Shown piece by piece: positions 47,991 to 56,900 of a stretch of 64,000 nt of DNA. The DNA is from Prochlorococcus sp. RS04 (lineage in GTDB: Bacteria > Cyanobacteriota > Cyanobacteriia > PCC-6307 > Cyanobiaceae), in the NCBI RefSeq assembly GCF_001989455.1, contig NZ_CP018346.1:806001-870000 (forward strand). The letters are read 5' to 3'. Numbering within the stretch: position 1 is the stretch's first letter; the number at the start of each line of letters is the position of its first letter. The notes under the pieces are model-generated. The model ran no database searches. It was not told the origin of the DNA and saw only the letters and a list, made by a program, of their open reading frames with translations. The position numbers and the translations under genes were made by a program.

Positions 47991-49010
47991 TTAAGCTGCT
48001 TTTTGATGAGTTGTCATTACTCGAAGCTTTAATATTGCTTTAGCTTCTAGTTGCCTTACCCTTTCTCGCGAAACATTAATTTGTCTTCCTATTTCTGCGA
48101 GTGTTAATGGTTCTTCACCATCTAGCCCAAATCTGAGCCTCATGATTTTTTGCTCTCTTTCATTTAATTGGGAAAGCCAAGTTCCTAAATGCTCTTTTTG
48201 AATAGTTCTATCCATACCTTCCATAGGCTCTTCACAGTTTGGATCAGGTATGAGTTCACCAAGTGTACTTCTGTCTTCTTCCCCTCTTGCATGTGCATCT
48301 AGGGAGGCGCAGGGAGCACTTTGAGAAATTAAATCTTCTAAATCTTTTTGATCAATTCCCATCTCAGTTGCCATTTCCAATCTTGTAGGTTGTCTGCCAA
48401 ATTTGTGTGATAATTCTCTGGAGACTCTTCTCATTTTGGATAGTTTTTCACTTATGTGAATAGGCAAACGAATGGTTCTAGCACTGTTATCAATTGCCCT
48501 CGTCATTCCTTGTCTAATCCACCAATAAGCATAAGTTGAGAATTTATATCCCATAGCAGGATCAAATTTATCTACGGCTCTTTCAAGTCCAATAGCTCCT
48601 TCCTGGACAAGATCTAATAATTCAAGCCCTTGGTTTTGGTATTTTTTTGCAACTGAGACAACGAGCCTTAGATTAGCTGCCATCATTCTATCTCTTGCTC
48701 TTTTGCCAATCTTAATTTGATAAAGATTTCGTTGGGTTCTATCAGTTTCAGGAATTTGTAGCAACTTTTTCATGTTTTGAACATGATGAGCTAACTCTAT
48801 TTCTTCTGCTGGAGTCAAAAGAGGTACTCTTCCAATGCTACTTAAGTAATAGCCAATAGAATCTGAAGCGAGTCTGCCAGATTTTTTTTGGCTTTGTTTT
48901 GCCGTAAGACTGGATTTCGATTTGCGAGATTTGCCCGCAGTGTTTGGTAATCTTGGCTCATCAAAATTATTATCTGAAGAGCTTTTCGCAGATTCCAGAG
49001 GGATCCCCAT
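47991..49010 (-). CDS. RNA polymerase sigma-70 family factor (group 2)
   Basis: Promoter-recognition factor with region 1.2 (DSIGYYLSSIGRVPLLTPAEEIELAHHVQ), region 2 (MAANLRLVVSVAKKYQNQGLELLDLVQEGAIGLERAVDKFDP, then GYKFSTYAYWWIRQGMTRAI), region 3 and the region 4.2 helix-turn-helix (LTLAEIGRQINVSRERVRQLEAKAILKLR). The N-terminus before about residue 45 is short and disordered, so this is not the primary RpoD, which has a longer region 1.1. A strong AGGAGG (49019-49024) lies 8 bases before the chosen ATG; a GTG at 49013 is an alternative. Confidence 0.95.
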   Translation of the reverse strand: MGIPLESAKSSSDNNFDEPRLPNTAGKSRKSKSSLTAKQSQKKSGRLASDSIGYYLSSIGRVPLLTPAEEIELAHHVQNMKKLLQIPETDRTQRNLYQIKIGKRARDRMMAANLRLVVSVAKKYQNQGLELLDLVQEGAIGLERAVDKFDPAMGYKFSTYAYWWIRQGMTRAIDNSARTIRLPIHISEKLSKMRRVSRELSHKFGRQPTRLEMATEMGIDQKDLEDLISQSAPCASLDAHARGEEDRSTLGELIPDPNCEEPMEGMDRTIQKEHLGTWLSQLNEREQKIMRLRFGLDGEEPLTLAEIGRQINVSRERVRQLEAKAILKLRVMTTHQKAA

Positions 49011-49018
49011 CACCCTGG

Positions 49019-49024
49019 CCTCCT
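49019..49024 (-). promoter_or_regulatory. Strong ribosome binding site of the sigma factor gene
   Basis: A perfect AGGAGG on the minus strand, 8 bases before the ATG at 49010 and 5 before the GTG at 49013. The spacing favours the ATG. Such a complete Shine-Dalgarno is uncommon in this window and implies efficient initiation. Confidence 0.75.
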
Positions 49025-49218
49025 AAATAATGGATTTTTTAAAAAGCTAGCACTGAAATTGAAATAAAAACTACTTTTACGTTGAAATTTTAAAGACAAA
49101 AAATTTTTTTTTAAAGCTTATTTCTTGAAATCCATTGATATGAAATGATTTTATAAAAAATAAAAAAAATTTAAAATATTAAGTATTTTTATAAATGTTG
49201 TAAAAATCAATATTAATT

Positions 49219-51297
49219 TTATTTTTCTATGAGGTCAATTTGCGAACGATTATGCGATGAATCTAATTCATATTTCGAATATGAACCATCATCTTTCATT
49301 ATCCAAGAAAAGTAATTATCTTTAATGTAAGTTTGCAAAAGCGTGTATATTTTAGATTTCAATTCATAATCCTCTATAGGAGTAACAGCTTCTATTCTTC
49401 TATCAAGATTTCTTCTCATCCAATCTGCACTCCCTATAAAAACCTCATTATCCCCGTTATTACAAAACCAAAAAATTCTTGAGTGTTCTAGAAAATGGCC
49501 AATAATGCTTATAACTTTAATATTTTCACTTAAATTTTTTCTTTGGGGATATAGGCAACAAATACCTCTTATGATTAGGCTAATTTTTACACCCGAGTCT
49601 GAAGCTAAATAAAGCAGTTTAATTATTTCTGGGTCTACTAAAGAATTCATTTTTGCGATTATTTCGGCTTTTTTGCCTTCCTTTGCATTTTTAATTTCTC
49701 TCTTTATCAGAAATATAAATTTCTCTCGCATCGATGAGGGAGAAACTAATAACTTTTGATAACTTTTTTGTTTAGAGAAACCAGATAAGTAGTTAAATAA
49801 CTCAAGTAAATCAGATGCAATATCAGGATCCGTTGAAAGTAATCCTAAATCTGTATAAAACTTTGAAGTATTAGAGTTATAATTTCCTGTTCCAATATGG
49901 AAATAATTCCTTAATCGTCCTTTCTCTTTTCTTACTGTTATGGCAATTTTTGTATGTGTTTTAAATCCGATGATTCCATATACAACATGAATGCCAGCTT
50001 GTTCAAGTTGTTTGGCCCATTGAATATTATTGTCTTCATCAAATCTTGCTTTTAGTTCAACAAGAGTCATTACTTCTTTACCATTCTCTGCAGCTCTCAT
50101 TAAAGCTGCAATTATAGGGGAATCTTGGGAAACTCGATATAAAGTAATTTTTATAGCCATTACAAGTGGATCATCAGCTGCTCTGTTTATAAATTCTTCA
50201 ACTGAAGTTTTAAATAGGTCATAGGGATGATGAAGCAGAATATTTTTTTTCCTAAGTATCTTGAAAATAGAATTAGGGTTTTTGTTTGAAGGCAAATCTA
50301 AATGTTTTAATTCTGGGTGAGTTTTTCCAATTAGTAGATTTTCTTTTAAATCATCTCTATCAATTTTTGTAAGCTGATTTAAATCGTCTAGGCCTAATAA
50401 ACTTTTGCAAAAGTATATATATTCTTTCTGTATTTCGATACTTTCAATAAGTAACTTTAGAATATTTTCTGGCATATCTGACTCCACTTCTAATCTAACT
50501 ACGTCTCCACCTAATCTTCTTTTTTGCAAACTTTGTTCAACAGCTAAAAGTAGATCATCAGCTTCAAGTTCTTTTAATTCTAAATCTGCATCTCTTGTCA
50601 CTCTAAAAAAAGAGTAATTTATACATTCCATTCCGTTAAATAAAGTATTTATATTATTCCCAATTAAATCTTCAACACTTATGAAATAGTGAGAACTTTC
50701 ATCACTAAGTTGAGTAATTTCATTGGGAATTCTTATAAATCGGGGTATATTTTTTGTTGGTATTTTTACTCTGACAAACTGATTTTTAGAATTCTCCTCA
50801 TCCTTTATTAAAGCTGCTAAATTTAGACTTAAATTACTTATAAAAGGAAATGGATGTGCCGGATCAACAACTAATGGAGTTAATAAAGGGAAAATAGATG
50901 TTGTAAAGAGGTTATTACACCAATTTCTTTGATTATCACTTAGGTCCTTATATTTTTTTAAAATTACACCTTTTTCTTTTAATTCATTTTTTAATTCATT
51001 ATTTACATAGTTTTCTTGGAGAATAGTTAACTTCTTTATTTCATTATTGATTTTTTTTAATTGCTCTTTAGGGGTAAGTCCGTCAATACTTTTTTTAGTA
51101 ATTTCTGCTTCAACTTGAGCCTTTAATGAAGCTACTCTTACCATAAAAAATTCATCTAGGTTATTACTAAAAATTGAACAAAATTTTACTTTGTCTAAGA
51201 TTTTGTACTCCTTTTCCATTCCAGTAAGGAGAACTCTTTTATTAAATTCAATCCAACTTAATTCTCTATTAATAAAAACATTAGCCTGGGGTTTCAT
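49219..51297 (-). CDS. ppk: Polyphosphate kinase 1
   Basis: Reversible polyphosphate synthesis from ATP. The 692-aa protein has the N-terminal VFINRELSWIEFNKRVL, HPYDLFKTSVEEFINRAADDP, ITLYRVSQDSP, the catalytic His loop NYFHIGTGNYN (about residues 450-460), and the second conserved His in GHFLEHSRIFWF (about 585-596), plus SADWMRRNLDRRIE. It overlaps the upstream MFS gene by 4 bp (ATGA). The 208-bp stretch between it and the sigma factor gene holds no gene and no clear terminator that I can see. Confidence 0.97.
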   Translation of the reverse strand: MKPQANVFINRELSWIEFNKRVLLTGMEKEYKILDKVKFCSIFSNNLDEFFMVRVASLKAQVEAEITKKSIDGLTPKEQLKKINNEIKKLTILQENYVNNELKNELKEKGVILKKYKDLSDNQRNWCNNLFTTSIFPLLTPLVVDPAHPFPFISNLSLNLAALIKDEENSKNQFVRVKIPTKNIPRFIRIPNEITQLSDESSHYFISVEDLIGNNINTLFNGMECINYSFFRVTRDADLELKELEADDLLLAVEQSLQKRRLGGDVVRLEVESDMPENILKLLIESIEIQKEYIYFCKSLLGLDDLNQLTKIDRDDLKENLLIGKTHPELKHLDLPSNKNPNSIFKILRKKNILLHHPYDLFKTSVEEFINRAADDPLVMAIKITLYRVSQDSPIIAALMRAAENGKEVMTLVELKARFDEDNNIQWAKQLEQAGIHVVYGIIGFKTHTKIAITVRKEKGRLRNYFHIGTGNYNSNTSKFYTDLGLLSTDPDIASDLLELFNYLSGFSKQKSYQKLLVSPSSMREKFIFLIKREIKNAKEGKKAEIIAKMNSLVDPEIIKLLYLASDSGVKISLIIRGICCLYPQRKNLSENIKVISIIGHFLEHSRIFWFCNNGDNEVFIGSADWMRRNLDRRIEAVTPIEDYELKSKIYTLLQTYIKDNYFSWIMKDDGSYSKYELDSSHNRSQIDLIEK

Positions 51298-52586
51298 TTC
51301 AATACTTTTGATTTTTGATTATTAAAAGAATTATTACTTTTACCCTCTGCAATAAGGTATATCATGAAAAGCAAGATAACGGAACCAGCTATAAAAGGAG
51401 ATTTAGGACCAAAACTATCATAAACCCTTCCTGCCATTGCAATTCCTAGAACCCCCCCAAGACTCTGTAGACCCTGAAGATTACTTAAAATTGATCCTTG
51501 TTTATCAATGTCTAATTTCTTTGATATTAGTGCTCTTAAGGTGGGCGTAATTAATCCTGCCCCAACGGCTAAAAATGATACAGCTGAATAAATATTAATT
51601 GTCGCATTTTCTTTTGGAGCAGTTATTAAAAGAGCACATGCTACAAGAATGAAGCCTGATCCGATAAGTGTTAATCGCATTTCTCCAAATTGTTTTACAA
51701 GAGGCCCAATCAGTCCTCCCTGAACGACAATTGCAATTATTCCTACTACAACAAGAGTTCCACTTGATGCTTTTGTCGTCCAGTTTAAAGATTCTTGAAG
51801 GAAGAATATAAGTATATTGGTCAATCCAGTAAAAGCAATAAAGTAAATAAAAAAAGCTAATGATAATTTTTTAATCTTTTCTTCTTTGAAAACTGTAAAT
51901 AGGTTTTTTAAAGGATTTTTTATAAAAGGTTTTGATTTATTTGAGTCACTATTAGGCTTGGTTTCCGGTAAGTAAAAAAATACAAGGAGGAAATTTATTA
52001 TTGGAATGATTGAGGCTATCAAAACTGGAATAATAAAATTATTATTTGTATTTTTGGCAAAAATAACAACAAAAATATTACCTAAGAAAAAACTTAAACC
52101 AAAAGCTACACCAATAAGTCCAAATGTTTTTGCTCTTTTTTCAGGGCTTGAAATATCTGCAAGAATTGTTGTTGCAGTAGCTGCAGTTCCCCCACTTAAA
52201 CCGTCAATTAGTCTTGCTAAAAATAATAAAAATAAAGGGATAGAGGCTATTGAATTTGACCAATTAAATAGAACCGTAAAAGATAATATTGATATTCCTA
52301 TGACTGAACCAGTAATACAAAAAAGAGTGACAGGTCTTCTTCCATATCTATCGCTCATAAGTCCTATAAAAGGAGAAGCTGTAAATTGAGCTAATTGGTA
52401 AGTGCATGATAATAAACCATATGTACTTGCTTTAGAATCAAAAAGTAAAACAAAGGAGGGTAATATAGGTAGTAGTATGCTTTCACTTAAACGATCATTG
52501 AGAAGAGTAATAAAGGCACTAAGTAGAGTAAATTTTTTATTTGGTTTTAATAAACTTTCTTTCACAATATTTACCTTCATTACCAT
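51294..52586 (-). CDS. Major facilitator superfamily transporter
   Basis: A 430-aa protein with 12 hydrophobic segments. The loop 2-3 signature GLMSDRYGRRPVTL (about residues 75-88) and LARLIDGLSGGTAATATTILADISSPEKRAKTFGLIG after it are typical of drug-efflux type MFS (DHA1-like). The substrate is unknown. It is coupled to ppk by a 4-bp overlap and its start is only about 24 bp from the divergent cobA, so their promoters must overlap. Confidence 0.9.
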   Translation of the reverse strand: MVMKVNIVKESLLKPNKKFTLLSAFITLLNDRLSESILLPILPSFVLLFDSKASTYGLLSCTYQLAQFTASPFIGLMSDRYGRRPVTLFCITGSVIGISILSFTVLFNWSNSIASIPLFLLFLARLIDGLSGGTAATATTILADISSPEKRAKTFGLIGVAFGLSFFLGNIFVVIFAKNTNNNFIIPVLIASIIPIINFLLVFFYLPETKPNSDSNKSKPFIKNPLKNLFTVFKEEKIKKLSLAFFIYFIAFTGLTNILIFFLQESLNWTTKASSGTLVVVGIIAIVVQGGLIGPLVKQFGEMRLTLIGSGFILVACALLITAPKENATINIYSAVSFLAVGAGLITPTLRALISKKLDIDKQGSILSNLQGLQSLGGVLGIAMAGRVYDSFGPKSPFIAGSVILLFMIYLIAEGKSNNSFNNQKSKVLK

Positions 52587-52610
52587 TAACTTCTACTACC
52601 ATACTTGTTA

Positions 52611-53426
52611 ATGGAGATTATTGTGCCCGGCATTGTTTATTTAGTTGGAGCAGGTCCTGGTGACCCTGAGCTTCTAACTCTAAAAGCTTTACGCCTAATA
52701 AAAAATTGTGATGCATTAGTACATGATGCTTTGATCCCGGATGAAATAACAAAAGAGGCAGGAAAACATACAGAAATTTTCCATGTAGGTAAAAGAGCTG
52801 GAAAGTGTTCTGTACCTCAGAATGAAACTAATGCTCTTATTTTGAAATTGGCAAAAGAAGGCAAAAATGTTGTACGGCTTAAAGGGGGAGACCCATTCGT
52901 TTTTTCTAGAGGTGGTGAAGAGGTATCGATTTTAGAAAAAAATGGAATTTCAGTTGAAATAGTTCCTGGTATTACTTCTGGAATAGCTGCCCCTACATAT
53001 TTTGGTATTCCACTAACCCATAGAGATGCTGCGAGTTCCGTAACTTTCGTCACTGGACATGAGCGTGTAGATAAGGAAAAAAAGACAGTGAATTGGAGAG
53101 ATTTAGCTAAAGCATCAGATAGCTTAGTAATTTTTATGGGTATAAAAAATATTGAATTTATTGTGGAAGAATTAATTCTAGGTGGTTTAGATAAGAGTAC
53201 TAAATGCGCTGTTATTCAAGAAGCTACTTTAAAAAATCAAAAATGTTTGATAGAGAAATTAGATAATCTTCCAGATAAAATCAAAGATAAAGAATTTTTA
53301 GCTCCATCAATTATCATTATTGGAAAAATTGTTGAATTTAAGGTTAATAACAATATAACTAAAGTATCTGATGTCTATTTACCAGATATTAATAAAGTTC
53401 AACTATATAATAAATCCCAAAAGTAA
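52611..53426 (+). CDS. cobA: Uroporphyrinogen-III C-methyltransferase (CobA type)
   Basis: SAM-dependent double methylation of uroporphyrinogen III to precorrin-2, the branch to sirohaem and cobalamin. Motifs: VGAGPGDPELLTLKALRLI (about residues 10-28), VRLKGGDPFVFSRGGEEV (about 87-104), VPGITSGIAAPTYFGIPLTHR. The ATG at 52611 is chosen; a TTG two codons upstream and GTG at 52623 are alternatives. There is no CysG or HemD fusion. Sirohaem for nitrite/sulfite reductase and B12 for QueG are plausible uses. Its 3' end overlaps the convergent pabC by 28 bp. Confidence 0.95.
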   Translation: MEIIVPGIVYLVGAGPGDPELLTLKALRLIKNCDALVHDALIPDEITKEAGKHTEIFHVGKRAGKCSVPQNETNALILKLAKEGKNVVRLKGGDPFVFSRGGEEVSILEKNGISVEIVPGITSGIAAPTYFGIPLTHRDAASSVTFVTGHERVDKEKKTVNWRDLAKASDSLVIFMGIKNIEFIVEELILGGLDKSTKCAVIQEATLKNQKCLIEKLDNLPDKIKDKEFLAPSIIIIGKIVEFKVNNNITKVSDVYLPDINKVQLYNKSQK

Positions 53427-54226
53427 ATTGGATCGAATTTAGGTTTAAGCTTTAAATCATCAACTTGATAAATTTGTCTGCAAGATAAGCTATTAATTGC
53501 AACTACTATGTCATCATTTTGAAATTCTGGAGGAATAAATTCTTCTTTTACAATTTTCAATTTTAAAGCTTGAGAAACCATAATTCCCTCTAAACAGCCG
53601 CTCTCTTTTCTAGGAGTTATCCATTGATTATTTCTTTTAATTAGAAGATTAAATGTACTTCCACAACAAAGTTCACCTGAGGTATTCAAAAGGATAGAAT
53701 CATCAAATGATTTTTCATTAGCTTCTGTCAAAACTTGTATTGCCTGATTATATGAAAATGTTTTGCATTTACTTATAAGACTGAATTCATTTATTTTTTC
53801 CTTTTGACTAATGCAAACGTTTATCGGATTAAAATTTGGTTTGATTCTATAAAACTCAAGCCATAAATTGTCCAAATTTTTTGTCTCTAAAGTGCTATCA
53901 ATTCTTAGTGTTCGACCTTCATTAGTTCCTCGACTATAGTTTATTCTTACTGAAGCAAATTGATCATTTTTAAGCGATAACTTTTTAATTCCATCGTGAA
54001 TAAGTTGTCTCAAAGTTAATTTATTTATTTTGAGGTTAATATTTAAAATCTTGCTACTTTTTTCTAATCTTTTCAGATGTTCATCAAAAAGAATAGGTTT
54101 GTTTTCTTTTATCAAGATGGTTTCAAATATACCATCAGCAAATTTTAATCCTCTATTATTAGCAGCAATAAATATTCTATCAATATCCAACCATTGATCC
54201 TTGTGCCAGCCTAATGTTTCAATCAT
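53399..54226 (-). CDS. Aminotransferase class IV, probable aminodeoxychorismate lyase (PabC-like)
   Basis: PLP fold-type IV protein, 275 aa: RGLKFADGIFETILI (N-terminal motif), EHLKRLEKSSKILNI, RINYSRGTNEGRTLR, KTFSYNQAIQVLTEA with the PLP-linked Lys in KTFSYN, LLNTSGELCCGSTFNLLIKRN, and GCLEGIMVSQALK. The pabB neighbour, coupled by a 4-bp overlap, favours aminodeoxychorismate lyase (pABA plus pyruvate) over branched-chain or D-amino acid aminotransferase. The assignment rests on context. Confidence 0.85.
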   Translation of the reverse strand: MIETLGWHKDQWLDIDRIFIAANNRGLKFADGIFETILIKENKPILFDEHLKRLEKSSKILNINLKINKLTLRQLIHDGIKKLSLKNDQFASVRINYSRGTNEGRTLRIDSTLETKNLDNLWLEFYRIKPNFNPINVCISQKEKINEFSLISKCKTFSYNQAIQVLTEANEKSFDDSILLNTSGELCCGSTFNLLIKRNNQWITPRKESGCLEGIMVSQALKLKIVKEEFIPPEFQNDDIVVAINSLSCRQIYQVDDLKLKPKFDPIYFWDLLYS

Positions 54227-55527
54227 TTTAGTGAATCAATTAATGGTAAAAGTTTCCACTTTAGTTCATCAGTTTCCTCCTCCGGGTCTGAGTCAATAAC
54301 TATTCCGCAACCAGCATATATATTGATTTTTTTGTCTTTAATTAAAAATGATCTTATTAGTATATTGCTGTCAAACTCTCCATTCCAATCAAGCTTCAAA
54401 AATGAGCCACAGTATGGTCCGCGTTCACATTTTTCTAATTCAAAAAGTCTCTGGCATGATCTTAATTTAGGTGCTCCAGTTATAGAGCCCCCAGGCCAAC
54501 AAGCTTTTAGTAAATCAATCCAGTTCGTGTCTTTTTTTAATTTGCCTCTGATTACTGAAGTTAGATGATGAACTTTTAAGAAACTTTCAAGTTTTAATAT
54601 TTCTGGCACCATAATACTTCCTGTTTCGCAAACTTTACTTAAATCATTTCTTATTAGGTCAACAATCATAATATTTTCGGCTCTATCTTTCTCGTTAGTT
54701 ATTAAATCGATAGCATTAAGTGCGTCTTGATTTAAATCTTTATCTCTGGATCTAGTTCCTTTGATAGGTCTTGATTCTACAAAATTTTTATTATCTATTT
54801 TTAAAAATCTTTCTGGCGAGGTAGATAATACAGCCTCTTTATAATTATTATTTATTATTATTCCTCCAAAGGGAGCTCTTAATTTTTTTCTTATTTTCAA
54901 ATAAATATCCAGAGGATTATAGTTTTTGGAAGATTCAATTTCGCATTTAGTTGTTAGGTTTGCTTGAAATATATCTCCTAAGGAAATTAATTTTTTCAAT
55001 TTTAAAATATTTTTCTGAAATTTTTCAGCCATTTCGTCCAAATTTATTTTTGAAAAATCAAAATTCAACTTTGTTTTAATAATATTTTCTTCTTCGATAT
55101 TGTTGATTATGTTTTTATAATTCATCAGTTCAGATGAGTTTGTGCCTTCGATAATTATTTCTTTTTTTATTAGATTACATTTAATGATTGGATCATATGA
55201 TGCAATCCATAAAGTTGCCATATTAGATTTTTTCCATGGGTTTTTTGGTTCTATGTAAACTCCAGCTTCATAACTTAACCATCCGATCCAAAATCCTTTT
55301 TCAATATTTCTTAAATTGTTAAATGGATTATTAGTTTTGTCTAAGTTATTGATATCTCTTGATTGGATTATTTTTTTAGGTTTAATTCCTATTATTGACC
55401 ATTCCCCATTTTCTTTGCCATCGCTGTCTAGCCAAGCTAATCCTTTATCTCCAAATTTTTTTGTTAGATGATGCGTAATCAGTGCTGGATCTATCCATTT
55501 TTCTAGAATTATTTTTTTTATTTTCAT
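54223..55527 (-). CDS. Aminodeoxychorismate synthase component I (PabB-like, chorismate-binding)
   Basis: Chorismate-utilising enzyme: the C-terminal domain has LKKLISLGDIFQANLTTKCEIE, SPERFLKIDNKNFVESRPIKGTRSRDKDLNQD, MIVDLIRNDLSKVCETGS, VHHLTSVIRGKL and WPGGSITGAPKLRSCQ (about residues 340-355). In the PabB and TrpE family, the context with pabC favours pABA synthesis for folate. The glutamine amidotransferase (PabA/TrpG) is not in the window. Overlaps of 4 bp couple it to pabC and to queC. Confidence 0.9.
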   Translation of the reverse strand: MKIKKIILEKWIDPALITHHLTKKFGDKGLAWLDSDGKENGEWSIIGIKPKKIIQSRDINNLDKTNNPFNNLRNIEKGFWIGWLSYEAGVYIEPKNPWKKSNMATLWIASYDPIIKCNLIKKEIIIEGTNSSELMNYKNIINNIEEENIIKTKLNFDFSKINLDEMAEKFQKNILKLKKLISLGDIFQANLTTKCEIESSKNYNPLDIYLKIRKKLRAPFGGIIINNNYKEAVLSTSPERFLKIDNKNFVESRPIKGTRSRDKDLNQDALNAIDLITNEKDRAENIMIVDLIRNDLSKVCETGSIMVPEILKLESFLKVHHLTSVIRGKLKKDTNWIDLLKACWPGGSITGAPKLRSCQRLFELEKCERGPYCGSFLKLDWNGEFDSNILIRSFLIKDKKINIYAGCGIVIDSDPEEETDELKWKLLPLIDSLK

Positions 55528-56198
55528 TTTTTATTATTGTTATTAAGCCATTTTTCATAAGCAGCATTTCTAATTCTGCAGCTATCACACTTACCGCATG
55601 GTTTTGAATTACCCGAATAACAACTCCATGTTTTATCTAAAGGGACATGATTATCAAAAGCTAATTTAATAATTTCCTCTTTATTTAAATCTAATAGTGG
55701 TGTCCAAAGTTTTATTGGATTATTTTCTCTTCCTCTTTTATTGGCTAAATCTGCTAACTCTTGAAATTTTTTAATGTAGTCAGGTCTGCAATCTGGATAA
55801 CCAGAATAATCTAGTGCATTAACTCCTAATCCTATAAAATCAGCATCTATTGCTTCGGCATAACTTAGGGCAACGGAAATAAATATAGTATTTCTCCCAG
55901 GAACATAAGTATTAGGAATTTTATTATTTTGTACTCCTTCTATTGGAATATTTTTTTGAGTATCAGTTAATGACGAGCCTCCCCATAAAGATAAGTCAAG
56001 CTTAATGATTTTAAATTCTTCGATATCAAAGTGTTTTGCAATTATTGATGCAGAATTTAATTCTTTTTTATGACGTTGACCGTAGTCAAATGAAAGACCA
56101 AAAATTTTAGCTTCGGATTTTTTGGCGATACCAGTAACTGTAGAAGAATCTAAACCTCCAGATAATAAAACTACTATCGATTTATTTTTAATAGTCAT
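55524..56198 (-). CDS. queC: 7-cyano-7-deazaguanine synthase QueC
   Basis: ATP-dependent amidation and dehydration of CDG to preQ0 in queuosine synthesis. PP-loop LLSGGLDSSTVTGIA (about residues 11-25), DYGQRHKKEL, NTYVPGRNTIFISVALSYAEA, and the zinc site TWSCYSGNSKPCGKCDSCRIRN at the end. It follows queE by 6 bp and precedes pabB with a 4-bp overlap. Confidence 0.97.
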   Translation of the reverse strand: MTIKNKSIVVLLSGGLDSSTVTGIAKKSEAKIFGLSFDYGQRHKKELNSASIIAKHFDIEEFKIIKLDLSLWGGSSLTDTQKNIPIEGVQNNKIPNTYVPGRNTIFISVALSYAEAIDADFIGLGVNALDYSGYPDCRPDYIKKFQELADLANKRGRENNPIKLWTPLLDLNKEEIIKLAFDNHVPLDKTWSCYSGNSKPCGKCDSCRIRNAAYEKWLNNNNKK

Positions 56199-56204
56199 AT
56201 GTTT

Positions 56205-56882
56205 TTAATTAATTTTTAAGTATTTGTGAGTTTGAAGGCTCAATTTCCAATCGGGGTTATTTTTTACGAAATCAATAGCAAGAGAAAAACCATTCGCATT
56301 GTTCCATGCTGGCTGTAAATAAAAAATTTTATCTTCTTTTTTTAAGCCATCTTCGCTTTTATAGAGTTGATATTGTTTTAAAGTTTCTTTTTTTATTTGA
56401 ATAGCAAATTCAATATCTTCTATTTCATTTATGATTATTTTGATCTCATTACAGTGTTTTAAAAAATAATTTTTTGGAGGTGAGTGTCTTTTAGGAGATA
56501 AAGTAATCCAGTCATAGCTTCCTGATATCGAATTAACTCCACTTGTCTCAATATGAATCTTCATTGGCTTTTGTTCTTCTCCCATTGTCATTTTTTTTAT
56601 AGCTTTGCAAAAATTATCCAAGTTATGTTGTAAAGGTTCTCCACCTGTAATGACGCAAAAAGATGCTCCTTTTTTTCTGGCAATTTTTATGCGATCTATT
56701 ATTTTTTCAATTGATATAGAAGGGTGTTTTTTCTCGTCCCATGAATTCTTGGTATCGCACCACGAACATCCAACTTTGCATCCGGCTAATCTTACAAAAA
56801 AAGCACTTTTTCCAGCGTGATAACCTTCACCTTGTAATGAATGAAATTGTTCGACTAAGGGTAAAAAATTTGTCATTTTCAT
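56205..56882 (-). CDS. queE: 7-carboxy-7-deazaguanine synthase QueE (radical SAM)
   Basis: Radical SAM enzyme converting CPH4 to 7-carboxy-7-deazaguanine. N-terminal VEQFHSLQGEGYHAGKSAFFVRLAGCKVGCSWCDTKNSW with the CxxxCxxC cluster (about residues 30-37), then FCVITGGEPLQHNLDNF and IHIETSGVNSI. The 225-aa length is normal. Immediately upstream of queC, so steps are coupled. An alternative ATG lies two codons in. Confidence 0.95.
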   Translation of the reverse strand: MKMTNFLPLVEQFHSLQGEGYHAGKSAFFVRLAGCKVGCSWCDTKNSWDEKKHPSISIEKIIDRIKIARKKGASFCVITGGEPLQHNLDNFCKAIKKMTMGEEQKPMKIHIETSGVNSISGSYDWITLSPKRHSPPKNYFLKHCNEIKIIINEIEDIEFAIQIKKETLKQYQLYKSEDGLKKEDKIFYLQPAWNNANGFSLAIDFVKNNPDWKLSLQTHKYLKIN

Positions 56883-56900
56883 TCAAAAAAATAAAGAATA

